From positions 1 through 28,453 of the forward strand of contig DIVK01000081.1 of NCBI GenBank assembly GCA_002422455.1: a stretch of 28,453 nucleotides of DNA. Direction: 5' to 3'. Numbering within the stretch: the stretch's first letter is position 1; the number at the start of each line of letters is the position of its first letter. Positions 1 through 7,935 of this stretch are shown here, in pieces. This stretch comes from Rhodoferax sp. UBA6134 (lineage in GTDB: Bacteria > Pseudomonadota > Gammaproteobacteria > Burkholderiales > Burkholderiaceae_C). The notes below the pieces were generated by a model. The model was not told the origin of the DNA. It saw nothing but the letters and a program-made list of their open reading frames with translations, and did no database searches. Position numbers and translations under genes: made by a program.

Positions 1-133
1 CCCCAAAGAATTTTCTCGACTTCTACCCCTGCACCTCCAACCTCAAGTTTCTTTCATCATCCGGGGCGTCGGCTTGGATTCATGAAAGTTAGCCCCAAAT
101 GTACCAACGAACATGGGCAATGCTGAACAAGTC

Positions 134-219
134 TCCCCGTTCGGACTGAGCCTGTCGAAGGCTTCTGCAAGTTGTTGATTTGCAAGGACTGCGTTTCGAC
201 AAGCTCAACGCGAACGGAC
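134..219. repeat. Imperfect inverted repeat, dispersed-repeat type
   Basis: Left arm CCGTTCGGACTGAGCCTGTC (about 138-157, continuing GAAGG) matches the reverse complement of the right arm (about 193-217, containing TTTCGACAAGCTCAACGCG then AACGG) with about four mismatches over 23 positions. The core CGTTCG..TGAGC.TGTCGAA resembles a short inverted repeat that I recall as common between genes in Comamonadaceae. Only one copy is visible here, so membership of a family is recalled, not shown. It lies in the 239-base gap downstream of the NAD(P)HX repair gene and could act as a transcription end or REP-like element. The rest of 1-239 shows nothing else that I can support. Confidence 0.6.
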
Positions 220-239
220 TTATTCAGCGTAGCCTAGGT

Positions 240-1703
240 TCAAGTCCGGGCTGATCGGCTCAGGGCGCTGGCGGTCAGGGGTGGCTGGCGCGGCCAGTCG
301 TCGGCCATTAGCCCATGCCGGTACACCGCCTCGCAGGCGGCCTGGAACGCGGGCACGCCGGTCGCCAGACCAGCTCCGATCATGCCGGCCAGCACGTCGC
401 CTGTGCCTGCCGTGGCCAGCCGGGCGTTACCGGTGGGGTTGATGACCGGCGTTTGCCCGGGTGCGGCGATCACGCTGCCGGAGCCTTTGAGGGCCACGCT
501 GCAGTCAAAGCGCTGCGCCAGTTGCTGTGCGGCTGCCAGACGGTCATGCTGCACTTCGGCTGCCGTGCAGCCCAGCAGCCTGGCAGCTTCCAGCGGGTGG
601 GGGGTAAGCACCGTGGCCGTCAGGTGTGTGGCCCGGGCGATCAGCAGGGTTTGGAGTTGCTGGTCACTCGCTATCGCGTTGATGGCATCTGCATCAATCA
701 CGATGCCGGCAGCGGTGGACAGCATCCTTGGAAGGGGCTCGCGGATGGCGTCGCCGCCGCCACAGCCGCACACCACGGTCAGGCCCTTGAAGTCCAGCGC
801 ATCAACTGCTCGAAACATCAGTTCGGGTTGATGGGCATCGACGGCCAGGGTGCGGCCATCGAGCAGGCCCACCAACACCCGACCGGCGCCCGCGTGCAGG
901 GCCGCCGAGGCCGCCAGCAGGGCAGCCCCTGTCATGCCTGGTGCGCCGCCGACTACGAGCACGTCGCCATAGCTGCCCTTGTGCGAGGCATGCCGGCGTG
1001 CCGCAGTGGCTGGTGCGCCCGCCAGCCAGGCGCTGGGCGCGATGGTCTCCTGGTGAGCCGATGGGTTGTGGCCGACATTCAGCTCGTCCAACCAGATTGT
1101 TCCCGCAGCGTCGCGGCCCTGGGCGGTGAACAAGCCGGGTTTGAGTGTGAGCAGGCTCAGGGTGTGGCTGGCGTTGACGCTGTGCTGCGCCGCAGCGCCG
1201 GTGTCGGCGTGCAGACCGGTGGGCAAGTCCACGGCCAGTACGGGGGACGTGCCGGCGTTCATCAGCCTAATCCAGTGGGCCATGCGGCCTTCCGGTGCGC
1301 GCTGGTCGGCACCGATGCCCAGCAGGGCATCGATGCACAAGTCGAAATCATGCGGCGGGGTGGCGGCAAAAGTGACGCCGGCCTCGGCCGCGCGCTGGCA
1401 GGACGCGGCGGCGTCCGGCGGTGCCTTGTCGGCGCTGCCCAGCCAGGTCACCACGGGAGCTTTGCCCCAGCGCTGCAGGTGCATGGCGGCTTCCAGTCCG
1501 TCACCGCCGTTGTTGCCGGGGCCACAGGCAATCCAGACGTGCCGGGCATGGGGTGCCAGTGCCAGTGCCAGCCGCGCCACGACCAGCCCGGCGCGCTGCA
1601 TCAGGACATGGGGCGGCAGGGTCGCCTGGGCAGTGTGTTCCATGCGGCGGCTTGCCGCAACGCCGTACAGGGGCTGGCGCGTGCGGGAGTCAATTTTCAG
1701 CAT
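240..1703 (-). CDS. nnr: Bifunctional NAD(P)HX epimerase / ADP-dependent dehydratase
   Basis: This 487-residue protein joins the YjeF_N epimerase domain (about 1-215) to the YjeF_C carbohydrate-kinase-like dehydratase domain (about 235-480). It repairs hydrated NADH and NADPH: the N domain interconverts R and S forms, and the C domain dehydrates the S form using ADP. The N-domain signature GPGNNGGDG is at residues 61-69. The C domain shows GTGDVLAG at about 433-440, with the conserved Asp of the ribokinase-like site. Length fits bacterial fused Nnr proteins (about 490-500). It is the last gene of a minus-strand run, 42 bases after the MBL-fold gene. No strong ribosome binding site is visible at its ATG, so translation may depend on upstream coupling. 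Confidence 0.95.
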   Translation of the reverse strand: MLKIDSRTRQPLYGVAASRRMEHTAQATLPPHVLMQRAGLVVARLALALAPHARHVWIACGPGNNGGDGLEAAMHLQRWGKAPVVTWLGSADKAPPDAAASCQRAAEAGVTFAATPPHDFDLCIDALLGIGADQRAPEGRMAHWIRLMNAGTSPVLAVDLPTGLHADTGAAAQHSVNASHTLSLLTLKPGLFTAQGRDAAGTIWLDELNVGHNPSAHQETIAPSAWLAGAPATAARRHASHKGSYGDVLVVGGAPGMTGAALLAASAALHAGAGRVLVGLLDGRTLAVDAHQPELMFRAVDALDFKGLTVVCGCGGGDAIREPLPRMLSTAAGIVIDADAINAIASDQQLQTLLIARATHLTATVLTPHPLEAARLLGCTAAEVQHDRLAAAQQLAQRFDCSVALKGSGSVIAAPGQTPVINPTGNARLATAGTGDVLAGMIGAGLATGVPAFQAACEAVYRHGLMADDWPRQPPLTASALSRSART

Positions 1704-1745
1704 GAATTCGCTCAGGCGATGGAGTGCGGCGCGCGGCTGGCAGCA

Positions 1746-2633
1746 CTAAAACTCGTAGGTCTCGCCCTCGCGCGCCAGTCGATACTCGGGGTCACCGGCT
1801 TGCGGTGGATGATCTGCCAGCACCTGCCGGAAGACGGCATCCAGCGCGTCGTCATTGCGAGTTGGTTCATGGTGGGTGCAAAACAGCACCTTGGCTCCTG
1901 CGTCTTTGGCGTACTGGATGCCGGAGTGAAAGGTGCCATGGCCCCATCCCTTTTTGGCGGGGTATTCCTGCTCGGTGTAGGAGCAGTCTGCGATCAGCAC
2001 GTCCACCCCCCGCATGGCGTTCAGGATGCTGGCGGCTTTTTCATCGACGAAGGCCTGGTATTCGGCATGGCCTTCATCACCCGGCTCGTAAATGTTCTGC
2101 GGCGGCTCGTGGTCACCGGTGAAAAAAACCGATTTTCCATGGGCTTCAATCCGGTAGCCGAAATTGATCACCGGGTGGTTCAGCAGGTAGGGTGTGACGG
2201 TGGCGGAGCCGATCCGGATGCTTTGCTCAGGGGCGAGCGTGACGTATTCAATTTGTGCTTTCATCTCGGCCTCGCGCACCGGAAAGTAGCTGTATTGGAG
2301 TTGAACCGACATGATCTGCTCCACGCCTTTGCCCGACACCGGGTCGAACGCACCATGCAGTCGCAACCGGTTGCCGGGAATGAAGTTCGGGATGAAAAAA
2401 GGCAAACCCTGAATATGGTCCCAGTGCGAGTGGGTGATGAACACATTGGCTGTTACCGGCAATTCGGCCAGCAGCGTCTGGGACAGGGGAAAGATGCCGG
2501 TGCCGGCGTCGAGGATGATCAACTCGTCGTTGTCGGTGCGAATTTCGATGCAGGTGGTGTTGCCACCATAGCGTACCGTGCCCGGGCCGGGTGAAGCGAT
2601 GGAACCACGCACACCCCAAAATCTGACTTTCAT
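1746..2633 (-). CDS. Metallo-beta-lactamase-fold hydrolase, cyclic phosphodiesterase-like
   Basis: This is a 295-residue single-domain MBL-fold protein. The zinc-binding motif HSHWDH is at residues 68-73, a further candidate ligand is in NHPV (about 153), and the bridging Asp is in FTGDHE (about 174). The N-terminal pattern MKVRFWGVRGS with GGNT downstream is typical of the subgroup related to PhnP and cyclic-nucleotide phosphodiesterases, often linked to signalling modules in proteobacteria. The substrate cannot be read from sequence. The gene lies 9 bases downstream of the HDOD gene and upstream of nnr on the same strand, so it is probably cotranscribed. No signal peptide is visible, so it should be cytoplasmic. 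Confidence 0.85.
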   Translation of the reverse strand: MKVRFWGVRGSIASPGPGTVRYGGNTTCIEIRTDNDELIILDAGTGIFPLSQTLLAELPVTANVFITHSHWDHIQGLPFFIPNFIPGNRLRLHGAFDPVSGKGVEQIMSVQLQYSYFPVREAEMKAQIEYVTLAPEQSIRIGSATVTPYLLNHPVINFGYRIEAHGKSVFFTGDHEPPQNIYEPGDEGHAEYQAFVDEKAASILNAMRGVDVLIADCSYTEQEYPAKKGWGHGTFHSGIQYAKDAGAKVLFCTHHEPTRNDDALDAVFRQVLADHPPQAGDPEYRLAREGETYEF

Positions 2634-2642
2634 GCCTGACCC

Positions 2643-3512
2643 TCAAATTTTTGAAAATATCCTGGCTTCCTCAACCATTGGCGCCAGATCGCCCAGGGAC
2701 GCAATGATCTCGTCCATCGTCCCTCCCAGGCGTTTGGCCAGCATGGGCGGGAGCTCTTCAATGCAAGGGTTGCCAGCGAAGCCGAAGTTTAGTTTCTTGC
2801 TGATCTGGTTGGCGGCAAAAACGCAGGCGATCATGTCGGTGTCTTTCAGGTCGGCACCGTATTGATGGCGGATGGTTTCGGTGAGATTGGGTGCGAAGCG
2901 CCACTTCTCCACCAGCATCGCGCCCACCACGGCATGGTCTGCACCAACGCTGTCGCGCAGGGTCAGGTGCAAAGAGCGGCCACTGGACTGGCTGGCCTCC
3001 AGAGCCTGGCGAAACTCCTGCGGCATGAACTGCGCAAACACCACTTTGCCAAAGTCGTGCAGCAGGCCGGCAATGAAGCAGTCCATGGGGTCGGCATCAT
3101 CAACCCGCAGCGCCAGCTGCTTGGCGATGCTGGCGGTGGCCAGCGAATGCAGCAAGTACTGCTGGCCGTCAAAACCGGCCGCATTGTCCTTGGGCAGCAT
3201 GCCGATGGCGGCAATGCTCAGGGCCAGGTTTTTGATGGTGTTGAAACCCAGATACACCACCGCATGGCTGATGGAGGTGATTTGTTTGGGCAAACTGTAA
3301 TACGCCGAGTTGACCACCTTCAGTATCTTGACCGTGACTACCGGGTCCTTGTCGATCACTTGCACCATATCCTTGGGCGTGCAATTGACGTCCCGCGTTA
3401 ATTCCAGAATTTTTTGAACGCTTTTCGGAAATGCCGGCATGCCGTCAACCGCGGCGGATAATTTCTGGGAAAGTTCAGGGCTCATGGTGTTGATTGTCTG
3501 TGAACCCCGCAT
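2643..3512 (-). CDS. HDOD domain signalling protein
   Basis: This 289-residue protein consists almost entirely of an HDOD domain, a divergent HD-hydrolase relative used as a protein-interaction or signalling module. The family look is clear in MPAFPKSVQKILELTRD near the N terminus, then YLGFNTIKNLALSIA, and an HD-like LLHDFGKVVF near residue 150. No output domain is attached. It begins the minus-strand run HDOD, MBL hydrolase, nnr. The start is uncertain: ATG at 3512 gives 289 residues, while ATG at 3485 gives the shorter MSPELSQ start, and neither has a clear Shine-Dalgarno. A possible promoter at 3493-3520 would favour the inner start. Molecular role unknown. Confidence 0.88.
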   Translation of the reverse strand: MRGSQTINTMSPELSQKLSAAVDGMPAFPKSVQKILELTRDVNCTPKDMVQVIDKDPVVTVKILKVVNSAYYSLPKQITSISHAVVYLGFNTIKNLALSIAAIGMLPKDNAAGFDGQQYLLHSLATASIAKQLALRVDDADPMDCFIAGLLHDFGKVVFAQFMPQEFRQALEASQSSGRSLHLTLRDSVGADHAVVGAMLVEKWRFAPNLTETIRHQYGADLKDTDMIACVFAANQISKKLNFGFAGNPCIEELPPMLAKRLGGTMDEIIASLGDLAPMVEEARIFSKI

Positions 3513-3520
3513 TGTGTCAA
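3493..3520 (-). promoter_or_regulatory. Possible sigma70 promoter for the HDOD-MBL-nnr run
   Basis: On the minus strand, TTGACA (3520-3515) is followed after 16 bases by GACAAT (3498-3493), a 4 of 6 match to the -10 consensus. Transcription would start close to the ATG at 3485, which implies a leaderless or near-leaderless message and argues against the ATG at 3512. The evidence is sequence similarity only. Confidence 0.35.
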
Positions 3521-3705
3521 TACGTCAGGGGCAGTTCCATTAATTGCTTTTGAAGCCTGGCACGGACAGGATTGCGTTCATTTCGAGGGTGGCAGCCGTC
3601 CGGCCGCCATCATGCCGGGGCGACAATGGGATTCTTTACACAAAGCGCCGCGTGTGGCCCTGGGGTCAGGTCGTGGCGCGTTCTACAGGAAGTTGAAGGC
3701 AGGTA

Positions 3706-4590
3706 ATGGCAGTTTTGACTCAGGACGTTCTCGGCAAACCACTGGCGGGGTGGCGCTTGCGCCTGTACACCATCATTTTTGAGGCTGACACGCGCGCCGG
3801 GCGTCTTTTTGATCAGTGGCTGATTGCAGTCATCCTGGTGAGCGTCGCGGTGGTGGTGGCCGACAGCGTGCAGGGAGTCGGGCCGGCCAATCGTTCTGTT
3901 TTTGTCTGGCTGGAGTGGATGTTTACCGTCGCCTTCACGACCGAGTACGTGGCACGTCTGCTGTGTGTGCGTCATCCCTGGCGATATGCGCGCAGTTTTT
4001 ACGGTGTGGTTGACCTGCTGGCCCTGTTGCCGACCTACGTGGCCTTGCTGGTGCCCGAAGTGCATGCCTTGATTGACGTGCGGGTGCTGCGTTTGCTGCG
4101 TGTGTTTCGTGTTTTCAAGTTGACGGCCTATGTTTCCGAGTACCAGTCGCTGGCGCACGCCCTGAGCGCCAGTCGGCGCAAGATTTTTGTTTTTTTGGCG
4201 GCGGTGTTGATGATCGTGCTGGTCATGGGCACGTTGATGTACGTCGTGGAGGGGCCTGCCAACGGCTTTACCAGTATTCCAACGTCGGTCTATTGGGCCA
4301 TCACCACGATGACCACGGTCGGGTTTGGCGACATCACACCCAAGACCGACCTCGGACGCCTGGTTTCATCAGCCATGATGCTGTTGGGTTGGGGTACGTT
4401 GGCGGTACCGACCGGCATCGTGACCGCGGAAATGACGGCGCAACGTTCCGCCGCCGCGCCGACCACACGCACGTGCCAAGAGTGTCTCGCCGAAGGTCAC
4501 TTGCCGGAAGCCAACTATTGTTTGCATTGCGGCGCTGCTTTGCCCCGCTATTTCAACGACGCTGCCCATGAGCGTCGGCAACGGGATTAG
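3706..4590 (+). CDS. Voltage-gated-type potassium channel with C-terminal zinc ribbon
   Basis: This 294-residue inner-membrane protein has the six-segment layout of Kv-like channels. S1 is about 36-55, S2 about 67-86 and S3 about 97-115. S4 about 122-140 carries the Arg series RVLRLLRVFRVFK, S5 is about 160-180, the pore helix leads to the selectivity filter TVGFGD at about 203-208, and S6 is about 217-240. The filter predicts K+ selectivity. The C terminus adds four cysteines, C-x2-C-x12-C-x2-C, at about 257-275, consistent with a treble-clef zinc ribbon in the cytoplasm. A purine-rich stretch (aggaag, then ggcagg) precedes the ATG. Upstream 3513-3705 holds no gene. What gates the channel is unknown. 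Confidence 0.9.
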   Translation: MAVLTQDVLGKPLAGWRLRLYTIIFEADTRAGRLFDQWLIAVILVSVAVVVADSVQGVGPANRSVFVWLEWMFTVAFTTEYVARLLCVRHPWRYARSFYGVVDLLALLPTYVALLVPEVHALIDVRVLRLLRVFRVFKLTAYVSEYQSLAHALSASRRKIFVFLAAVLMIVLVMGTLMYVVEGPANGFTSIPTSVYWAITTMTTVGFGDITPKTDLGRLVSSAMMLLGWGTLAVPTGIVTAEMTAQRSAAAPTTRTCQECLAEGHLPEANYCLHCGAALPRYFNDAAHERRQRD

Positions 4591-4626
4591 GATAGCCGCG
4601 CAGTGGTATTTTTAGGGGAGAACAAG

Positions 4627-4662
4627 ATGTTTCAAACTTTCCCTGTCAGGGCTTCATCATGA
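4627..4662 (+). CDS. Putative 11-codon leader ORF coupled to serine hydrolase
   Basis: ATG at 4627 has a strong Shine-Dalgarno, AGGGGAG at 4614-4620, spaced 6 bases. It reads MFQTFPVRASS and stops at TGA 4660-4662, which overlaps the ATG (4659) of the next gene in the classic ATGA arrangement. The downstream gene has only a weak AGG of its own. The arrangement suggests translational coupling through a short leader. Equally possible is that the peptide is a by-product of an upstream ribosome-loading site. No homology can be claimed for a peptide this short. Confidence 0.4.
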   Translation: MFQTFPVRASS

Positions 4663-5885
4663 GCCGCGGACGCGCGGGTTCGGCAGCTTCCGGCCTGACG
4701 CTGCCTGTCGTGTCGCCGGAGCAGGTGGGCATGTGTCCGCAGCGCACCGGGCGGCTGATGGCGGTGCTGCAGGCCGAGGTGGAGCGCCAGCGCCTGCCCG
4801 GTGCGGTCGTCGTGGTGGCGCGGCACGGCAAACTGGCCTTGTTTGAAGCGGTGGGCGCGCAGGACCCGACAACGGGCAGCGCCATGACGCGTGACGCCAT
4901 CTTTCGCATTTATTCCATGACCAAGCCTATCGTGTCGGTGGCGGTCATGATGCTGATGGAGCAGGGGAAGCTGTTGCTGAGCGACCCGGTGGCCAGCCAC
5001 CTGCCCGAATACGCTGCGCAGCAGGTGGCCAGCTTTGCCGACGGAGCGGTGCAACTGCAGGCGGTGCGGCAGGTGGCAACCATTCACGACCTGCTGCGTC
5101 ACACCGCAGGCCTGACTTACGAATTCATGGGCAGCACACCGGTGCAGCGGCAATATGCCCAGGCCAGAATCGGGTCGCGCGGGCGCAGAAATGCCGAATT
5201 TTCCCACGCACTGGCGGCCCTGCCGCTGATGTTCGAGCCTGGTACCGTGTGGGAGTACAGCCGGGCCACCGATGTGCTGGGGCGGCTGGTGGAGGTGGTG
5301 AGCGGGCAGTCGCTGGGGGCGTATCTGCACGAGCACGTCTTCCAGCCGCTGGGCATGCTGGAGACCTGGTTTGGCGTGCCGCCTGCACAGCACGCCCGCA
5401 TTGCCGAGCCGTTTTCCCGCGATCCCGAGGGCGGCTTGCAGATGCGGCTGATCGACGTGCGCGAGGCTGCCGTGCTGGAGTCGGGCGGCGGCGGGCTGGC
5501 TTCGACCGCGATGGATTACGCGCGCTTCCTGCAATTCATGCTGAACCGGGGTGAACTCGACGGCGTGCGTCTGCTGGGCCCAAGAACGGTCGCCTTCATG
5601 ACCGCAGACCATCTGGGGGATATTCCCGTGAACGGCGGCGCATCCCGCAGCCTGCTGCCCCCTGGCCATGGCTTCGGGCTGGGCTTTGCCGTGCGCAAGA
5701 CACTGGGCGTGGCCTCGGTGCCGGGGTCTGTGGGCACCTATTTTTGGGGCGGCATGGCGGGCACGTCTTTTTTTGTTGACCCGGCCGAAGACCTGTTCGC
5801 CTGTCTGATGTTGCAGGCGCCCAACCAGCGCGAGTACTACCGCATGCTGTTTCGCGATCTGGTGTACGCCACACTGCTGGATTGA
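4659..5885 (+). CDS. Class C beta-lactamase-related serine hydrolase (esterase type)
   Basis: This 408-residue protein belongs to the beta-lactamase/EstB/DD-peptidase-like superfamily. The catalytic S-x-x-K is S86-M-T-K89, and the second-motif tyrosine is Y200 in WEYSRATDVLGRL. The usual Asn of YxN is replaced here by Arg, a pattern compatible with the esterase branch rather than true beta-lactamases. The late family motifs GHGFGLGF (near residue 337) and WGGMAGT (near 364) are present. No obvious signal peptide is seen, so a cytoplasmic esterase is more likely than a periplasmic penicillin-binding enzyme. Its start overlaps a short leader ORF by four bases. It follows the potassium channel gene by 68 bases, with no clear functional link. 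Substrate unknown. Confidence 0.88.
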   Translation: MSRGRAGSAASGLTLPVVSPEQVGMCPQRTGRLMAVLQAEVERQRLPGAVVVVARHGKLALFEAVGAQDPTTGSAMTRDAIFRIYSMTKPIVSVAVMMLMEQGKLLLSDPVASHLPEYAAQQVASFADGAVQLQAVRQVATIHDLLRHTAGLTYEFMGSTPVQRQYAQARIGSRGRRNAEFSHALAALPLMFEPGTVWEYSRATDVLGRLVEVVSGQSLGAYLHEHVFQPLGMLETWFGVPPAQHARIAEPFSRDPEGGLQMRLIDVREAAVLESGGGGLASTAMDYARFLQFMLNRGELDGVRLLGPRTVAFMTADHLGDIPVNGGASRSLLPPGHGFGLGFAVRKTLGVASVPGSVGTYFWGGMAGTSFFVDPAEDLFACLMLQAPNQREYYRMLFRDLVYATLLD

Positions 5886-5946
5886 CGGGTGCCGACCAGG
5901 CACGTGGTTTGCAGTTTGTTTTGCGGCAGCCGACAGTCCGGAGGGC

Positions 5947-6462
5947 TCAACCCGGTACGGCGGCTGCCGCATTCTCGGTAGCGCTTTCCGGGCTGGAGCA
6001 ACTGGTGCCGCCACAGCCATGGATCGGCTCCTGCGGCAGGGCCCGGGGTGCATGCACGATGCCCGTGGCCGGGTCATAGCCCACGTTGCGCAGGTGCAGG
6101 ACGAGGGCTGCATCCATGCTCTGCGCGTGTTGGGGAAACCAGATGCCCAGTTCATGGGCCATTTGCCGTATGACGCCCAGGTCACCGGCCTGCCCGTGTT
6201 TTTCGCCTTCACGCATCACCTGAAGAATCACCTTGTGCTGTGTTGAATGGCAGTTGCCGGCGGAGAAGCGGGTGTCCTGCATCCATCGGTCTTCGTTGCC
6301 AAAATGATCGTCAGTGTGCGCGATCAGGGTTCGCCATGCCGGCAGCAAGGTGTCGTCGGACGCGTTGGTGACGCTGGCCAGCAAGTCGACAAATTCGTGG
6401 TGCGTGTCGTCCATGAACGGCAAGCCAAGCGCGAGTGAATCGGACCATTGCAGTGTGGACAT
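5947..6462 (-). CDS. Bacteriohemerythrin, O2-binding diiron protein
   Basis: This 171-residue protein holds a complete hemerythrin fold with a full set of likely diiron ligands: H21 (in MDDTH), H53 and E57 (HFGNE), H72 and H76 (HSTQH), and H112 with D117 (HAQSMD). Such proteins bind O2 reversibly, acting as oxygen carriers or sensors in microaerobic bacteria. The domain ends near residue 130. The last 40 residues form a Pro/Ala-rich tail with two cysteines (CGGTSC) and no recognisable domain. The gene is transcribed alone on the minus strand, convergent with the serine hydrolase (61-base gap). A GGGGATA stretch before the ATG may serve as ribosome binding site. Confidence 0.9.
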   Translation of the reverse strand: MSTLQWSDSLALGLPFMDDTHHEFVDLLASVTNASDDTLLPAWRTLIAHTDDHFGNEDRWMQDTRFSAGNCHSTQHKVILQVMREGEKHGQAGDLGVIRQMAHELGIWFPQHAQSMDAALVLHLRNVGYDPATGIVHAPRALPQEPIHGCGGTSCSSPESATENAAAAVPG

Positions 6463-6618
6463 AGCGGTATCCCCAAAAAATAATTTTCGCGAGCATACGG
6501 GAAGCCGGTTTTTAGAGTTTGACCAAGGTCATGAAAGCATGAAACTGTCACCCGCAGTCCCGGGGGCTACGTTTCCCGGCTTATTCATGCGCCCTCCGGG
6601 GCGGTAAGCTTGGGGCCC

Positions 6619-7371
6619 ATGACGACATCGTTTTCTCCCCCTTCCTTGATCACGCCCGGCACGCTGGGGACGGTTTTGCGGCAGCAGGGCTACGGCGTAC
6701 TGGATGCACGGGGCGTGAGCATGCTGAGTGGCTGCCCGGCAGGGGCGCTGGACGCCCTGCGTCCTTTTTGGGCGAATCTTCCGCCCGACGCCTACCTGCG
6801 CGACGGTGGGCGCTACCGCCGGCGCCGCCATGCCTGTTTCGTGGTGCAGGACGGGTGCGTGACCCAGGCACCGCATCGCGCGCACTGGCAGCCGCTGGAG
6901 TACAACGCCTTGCATGGCGGCATGCAACGCCTGTTTGAACCGGTGCTGCCAGAGATGCTCATGCCGCCGGTGTGGAGCCGGTTGCTGTTGTGGCTGGCAC
7001 GTGTCTGCTCGGACCTGAAAGGCGCGCAGCCCTGGTTTGTGGAGGCGCACCAGTTCCGCATCGACACCACCGACGGCATCGGCCGGCCCACGCCGGAGGG
7101 GGCGCACCGCGACGGGGTCGATATGGTCGCCGTGTTTCTGGTGAATCGGGAGGGCGTCAAGGGCGGGGAGACTCGCGTGTTTGACGCTGCCGGGCCGGCC
7201 GGTCAACGTTTCACCCTGACCGAGCCATGGTCGGTGCTGCTGCTGGACGATACCCGTGTGATCCATGAGACGACACCGATCCAGCCGCTGCAGGCAGCCG
7301 CGCCGGACGGGCATCGGGATACGCTGGTCGTCACCCTTCGCGCCGGTGGTTTTCAGGGAGATGGTCGTTGA
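6619..7371 (+). CDS. 2-oxoglutarate/Fe(II)-dependent dioxygenase family protein
   Basis: This 250-residue protein matches the 2OG-Fe dioxygenase family that includes free amino acid hydroxylases. The facial triad is readable: H163 and D165 in GAHRDGVD, and the distal H216 in RVIHETTPI. R233 in RDTLVVTLRA is a good candidate for 2-oxoglutarate binding. The N-terminal part has a conserved-looking Arg/Tyr-rich stretch (DGGRYRRRRHACF) that may shape the substrate pocket. I chose ATG 6619 over TTG 6610, which adds three residues, because ATG is the usual start and a G-rich stretch precedes it. It is divergent from the bacteriohemerythrin gene. The substrate is unknown, and amino acid hydroxylation is only a family-based guess. 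Confidence 0.82.
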   Translation: MTTSFSPPSLITPGTLGTVLRQQGYGVLDARGVSMLSGCPAGALDALRPFWANLPPDAYLRDGGRYRRRRHACFVVQDGCVTQAPHRAHWQPLEYNALHGGMQRLFEPVLPEMLMPPVWSRLLLWLARVCSDLKGAQPWFVEAHQFRIDTTDGIGRPTPEGAHRDGVDMVAVFLVNREGVKGGETRVFDAAGPAGQRFTLTEPWSVLLLDDTRVIHETTPIQPLQAAAPDGHRDTLVVTLRAGGFQGDGR

Positions 7372-7445
7372 GTTGATGATGGTCAAGGTTTTTCCGGCGG
7401 GTTGATCCGACACTGGTCGTCGTCAGATTTCAAGGAGTTTTCACC

Positions 7446-7898
7446 ATGTTCAAGCACATACTCGTTCCGGTCGATGGTTCATCTGCCGCACAGTTGGCCG
7501 TCGAGAAGGCGATGGGTCTGGCCCGGGCTTTTGACAGCCGCGTTTCGGTGATGTTTGTGATTGATCCCTATCCGTTTACCGGGGTTGGGAGCGATTTCGC
7601 GTATGGCCAGGACGCCTATTTGAGTGCTGCCACTGCCGAGGCCAATGCGGCGATCCAGACTGCCAGGAGCGTGCTGGAGGCGGCCGGTGTCAGTGTGGAC
7701 ACCTCCGTGGTGGAATCGCATGCCGTCTGGCGAGGCGTGGTGCAGACGGCCGAGTCGGGGCAGGCCGACTTGATTGTCATGGGCTCGCATGGCCGCAGCG
7801 GTCTGGAAAGACTGGTGCTGGGCAGCGTCACACAGGCGGTGCTGTCGCACACCCGGTTGCCCGTGCTGGTGGTGCGTGACGTCAAGGCCGGCGACTGA
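7446..7898 (+). CDS. Universal stress protein (UspA family)
   Basis: This 150-residue single Usp domain starts with the typical MFKHILVPVDGS and ends with the nucleotide-binding pattern GSHGRSGLERLVLGS (about 117-131) followed by LPVLVVR. The G-x2-G-x9-G-S motif suggests an ATP-binding Usp of the MJ0577 type rather than the non-binding UspA type. AAGGAG at about 7432-7437, spaced 8 bases, marks the ATG. It is a cytoplasmic stress-response protein with no visible regulatory site. rlmB follows 37 bases downstream on the same strand. Confidence 0.95.
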   Translation: MFKHILVPVDGSSAAQLAVEKAMGLARAFDSRVSVMFVIDPYPFTGVGSDFAYGQDAYLSAATAEANAAIQTARSVLEAAGVSVDTSVVESHAVWRGVVQTAESGQADLIVMGSHGRSGLERLVLGSVTQAVLSHTRLPVLVVRDVKAGD

Positions 7899-7935
7899 GG
7901 GGACGTGGCGTCCGGCGAGTTGCGATAATGACGTC

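Noticed and set aside
43..75. CTCAAGTTTC resembling a flagellar sigma28 -35 element
   Set aside because: No GCCGATAA-type -10 follows at about 15 bases, and no flagellar gene is next to it.
315..2594. Long plus-strand open frame opposite nnr and the MBL gene
   Set aside because: It crosses two real minus-strand genes, has shadow-type Gly/Gln/His composition and shows no domain.
3558..3575. Sigma54-like TGGCAC ... TTGC before the potassium channel gene
   Set aside because: The GG and GC elements are 15 bases apart instead of the required 12, so it does not fit a -24/-12 promoter.
4632..6212. Long open frame on the minus strand opposite the serine hydrolase
   Set aside because: It is antisense to a well-supported enzyme, is rich in His/Gln/Arg as expected from a GC-rich shadow frame, and has no recognisable motif.
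7907..7924. Another TGGC ... TTGC pair before rlmB
   Set aside because: It has the same wrong spacing as the site at 3558. A GATAAT -10-like sequence explains the region better.
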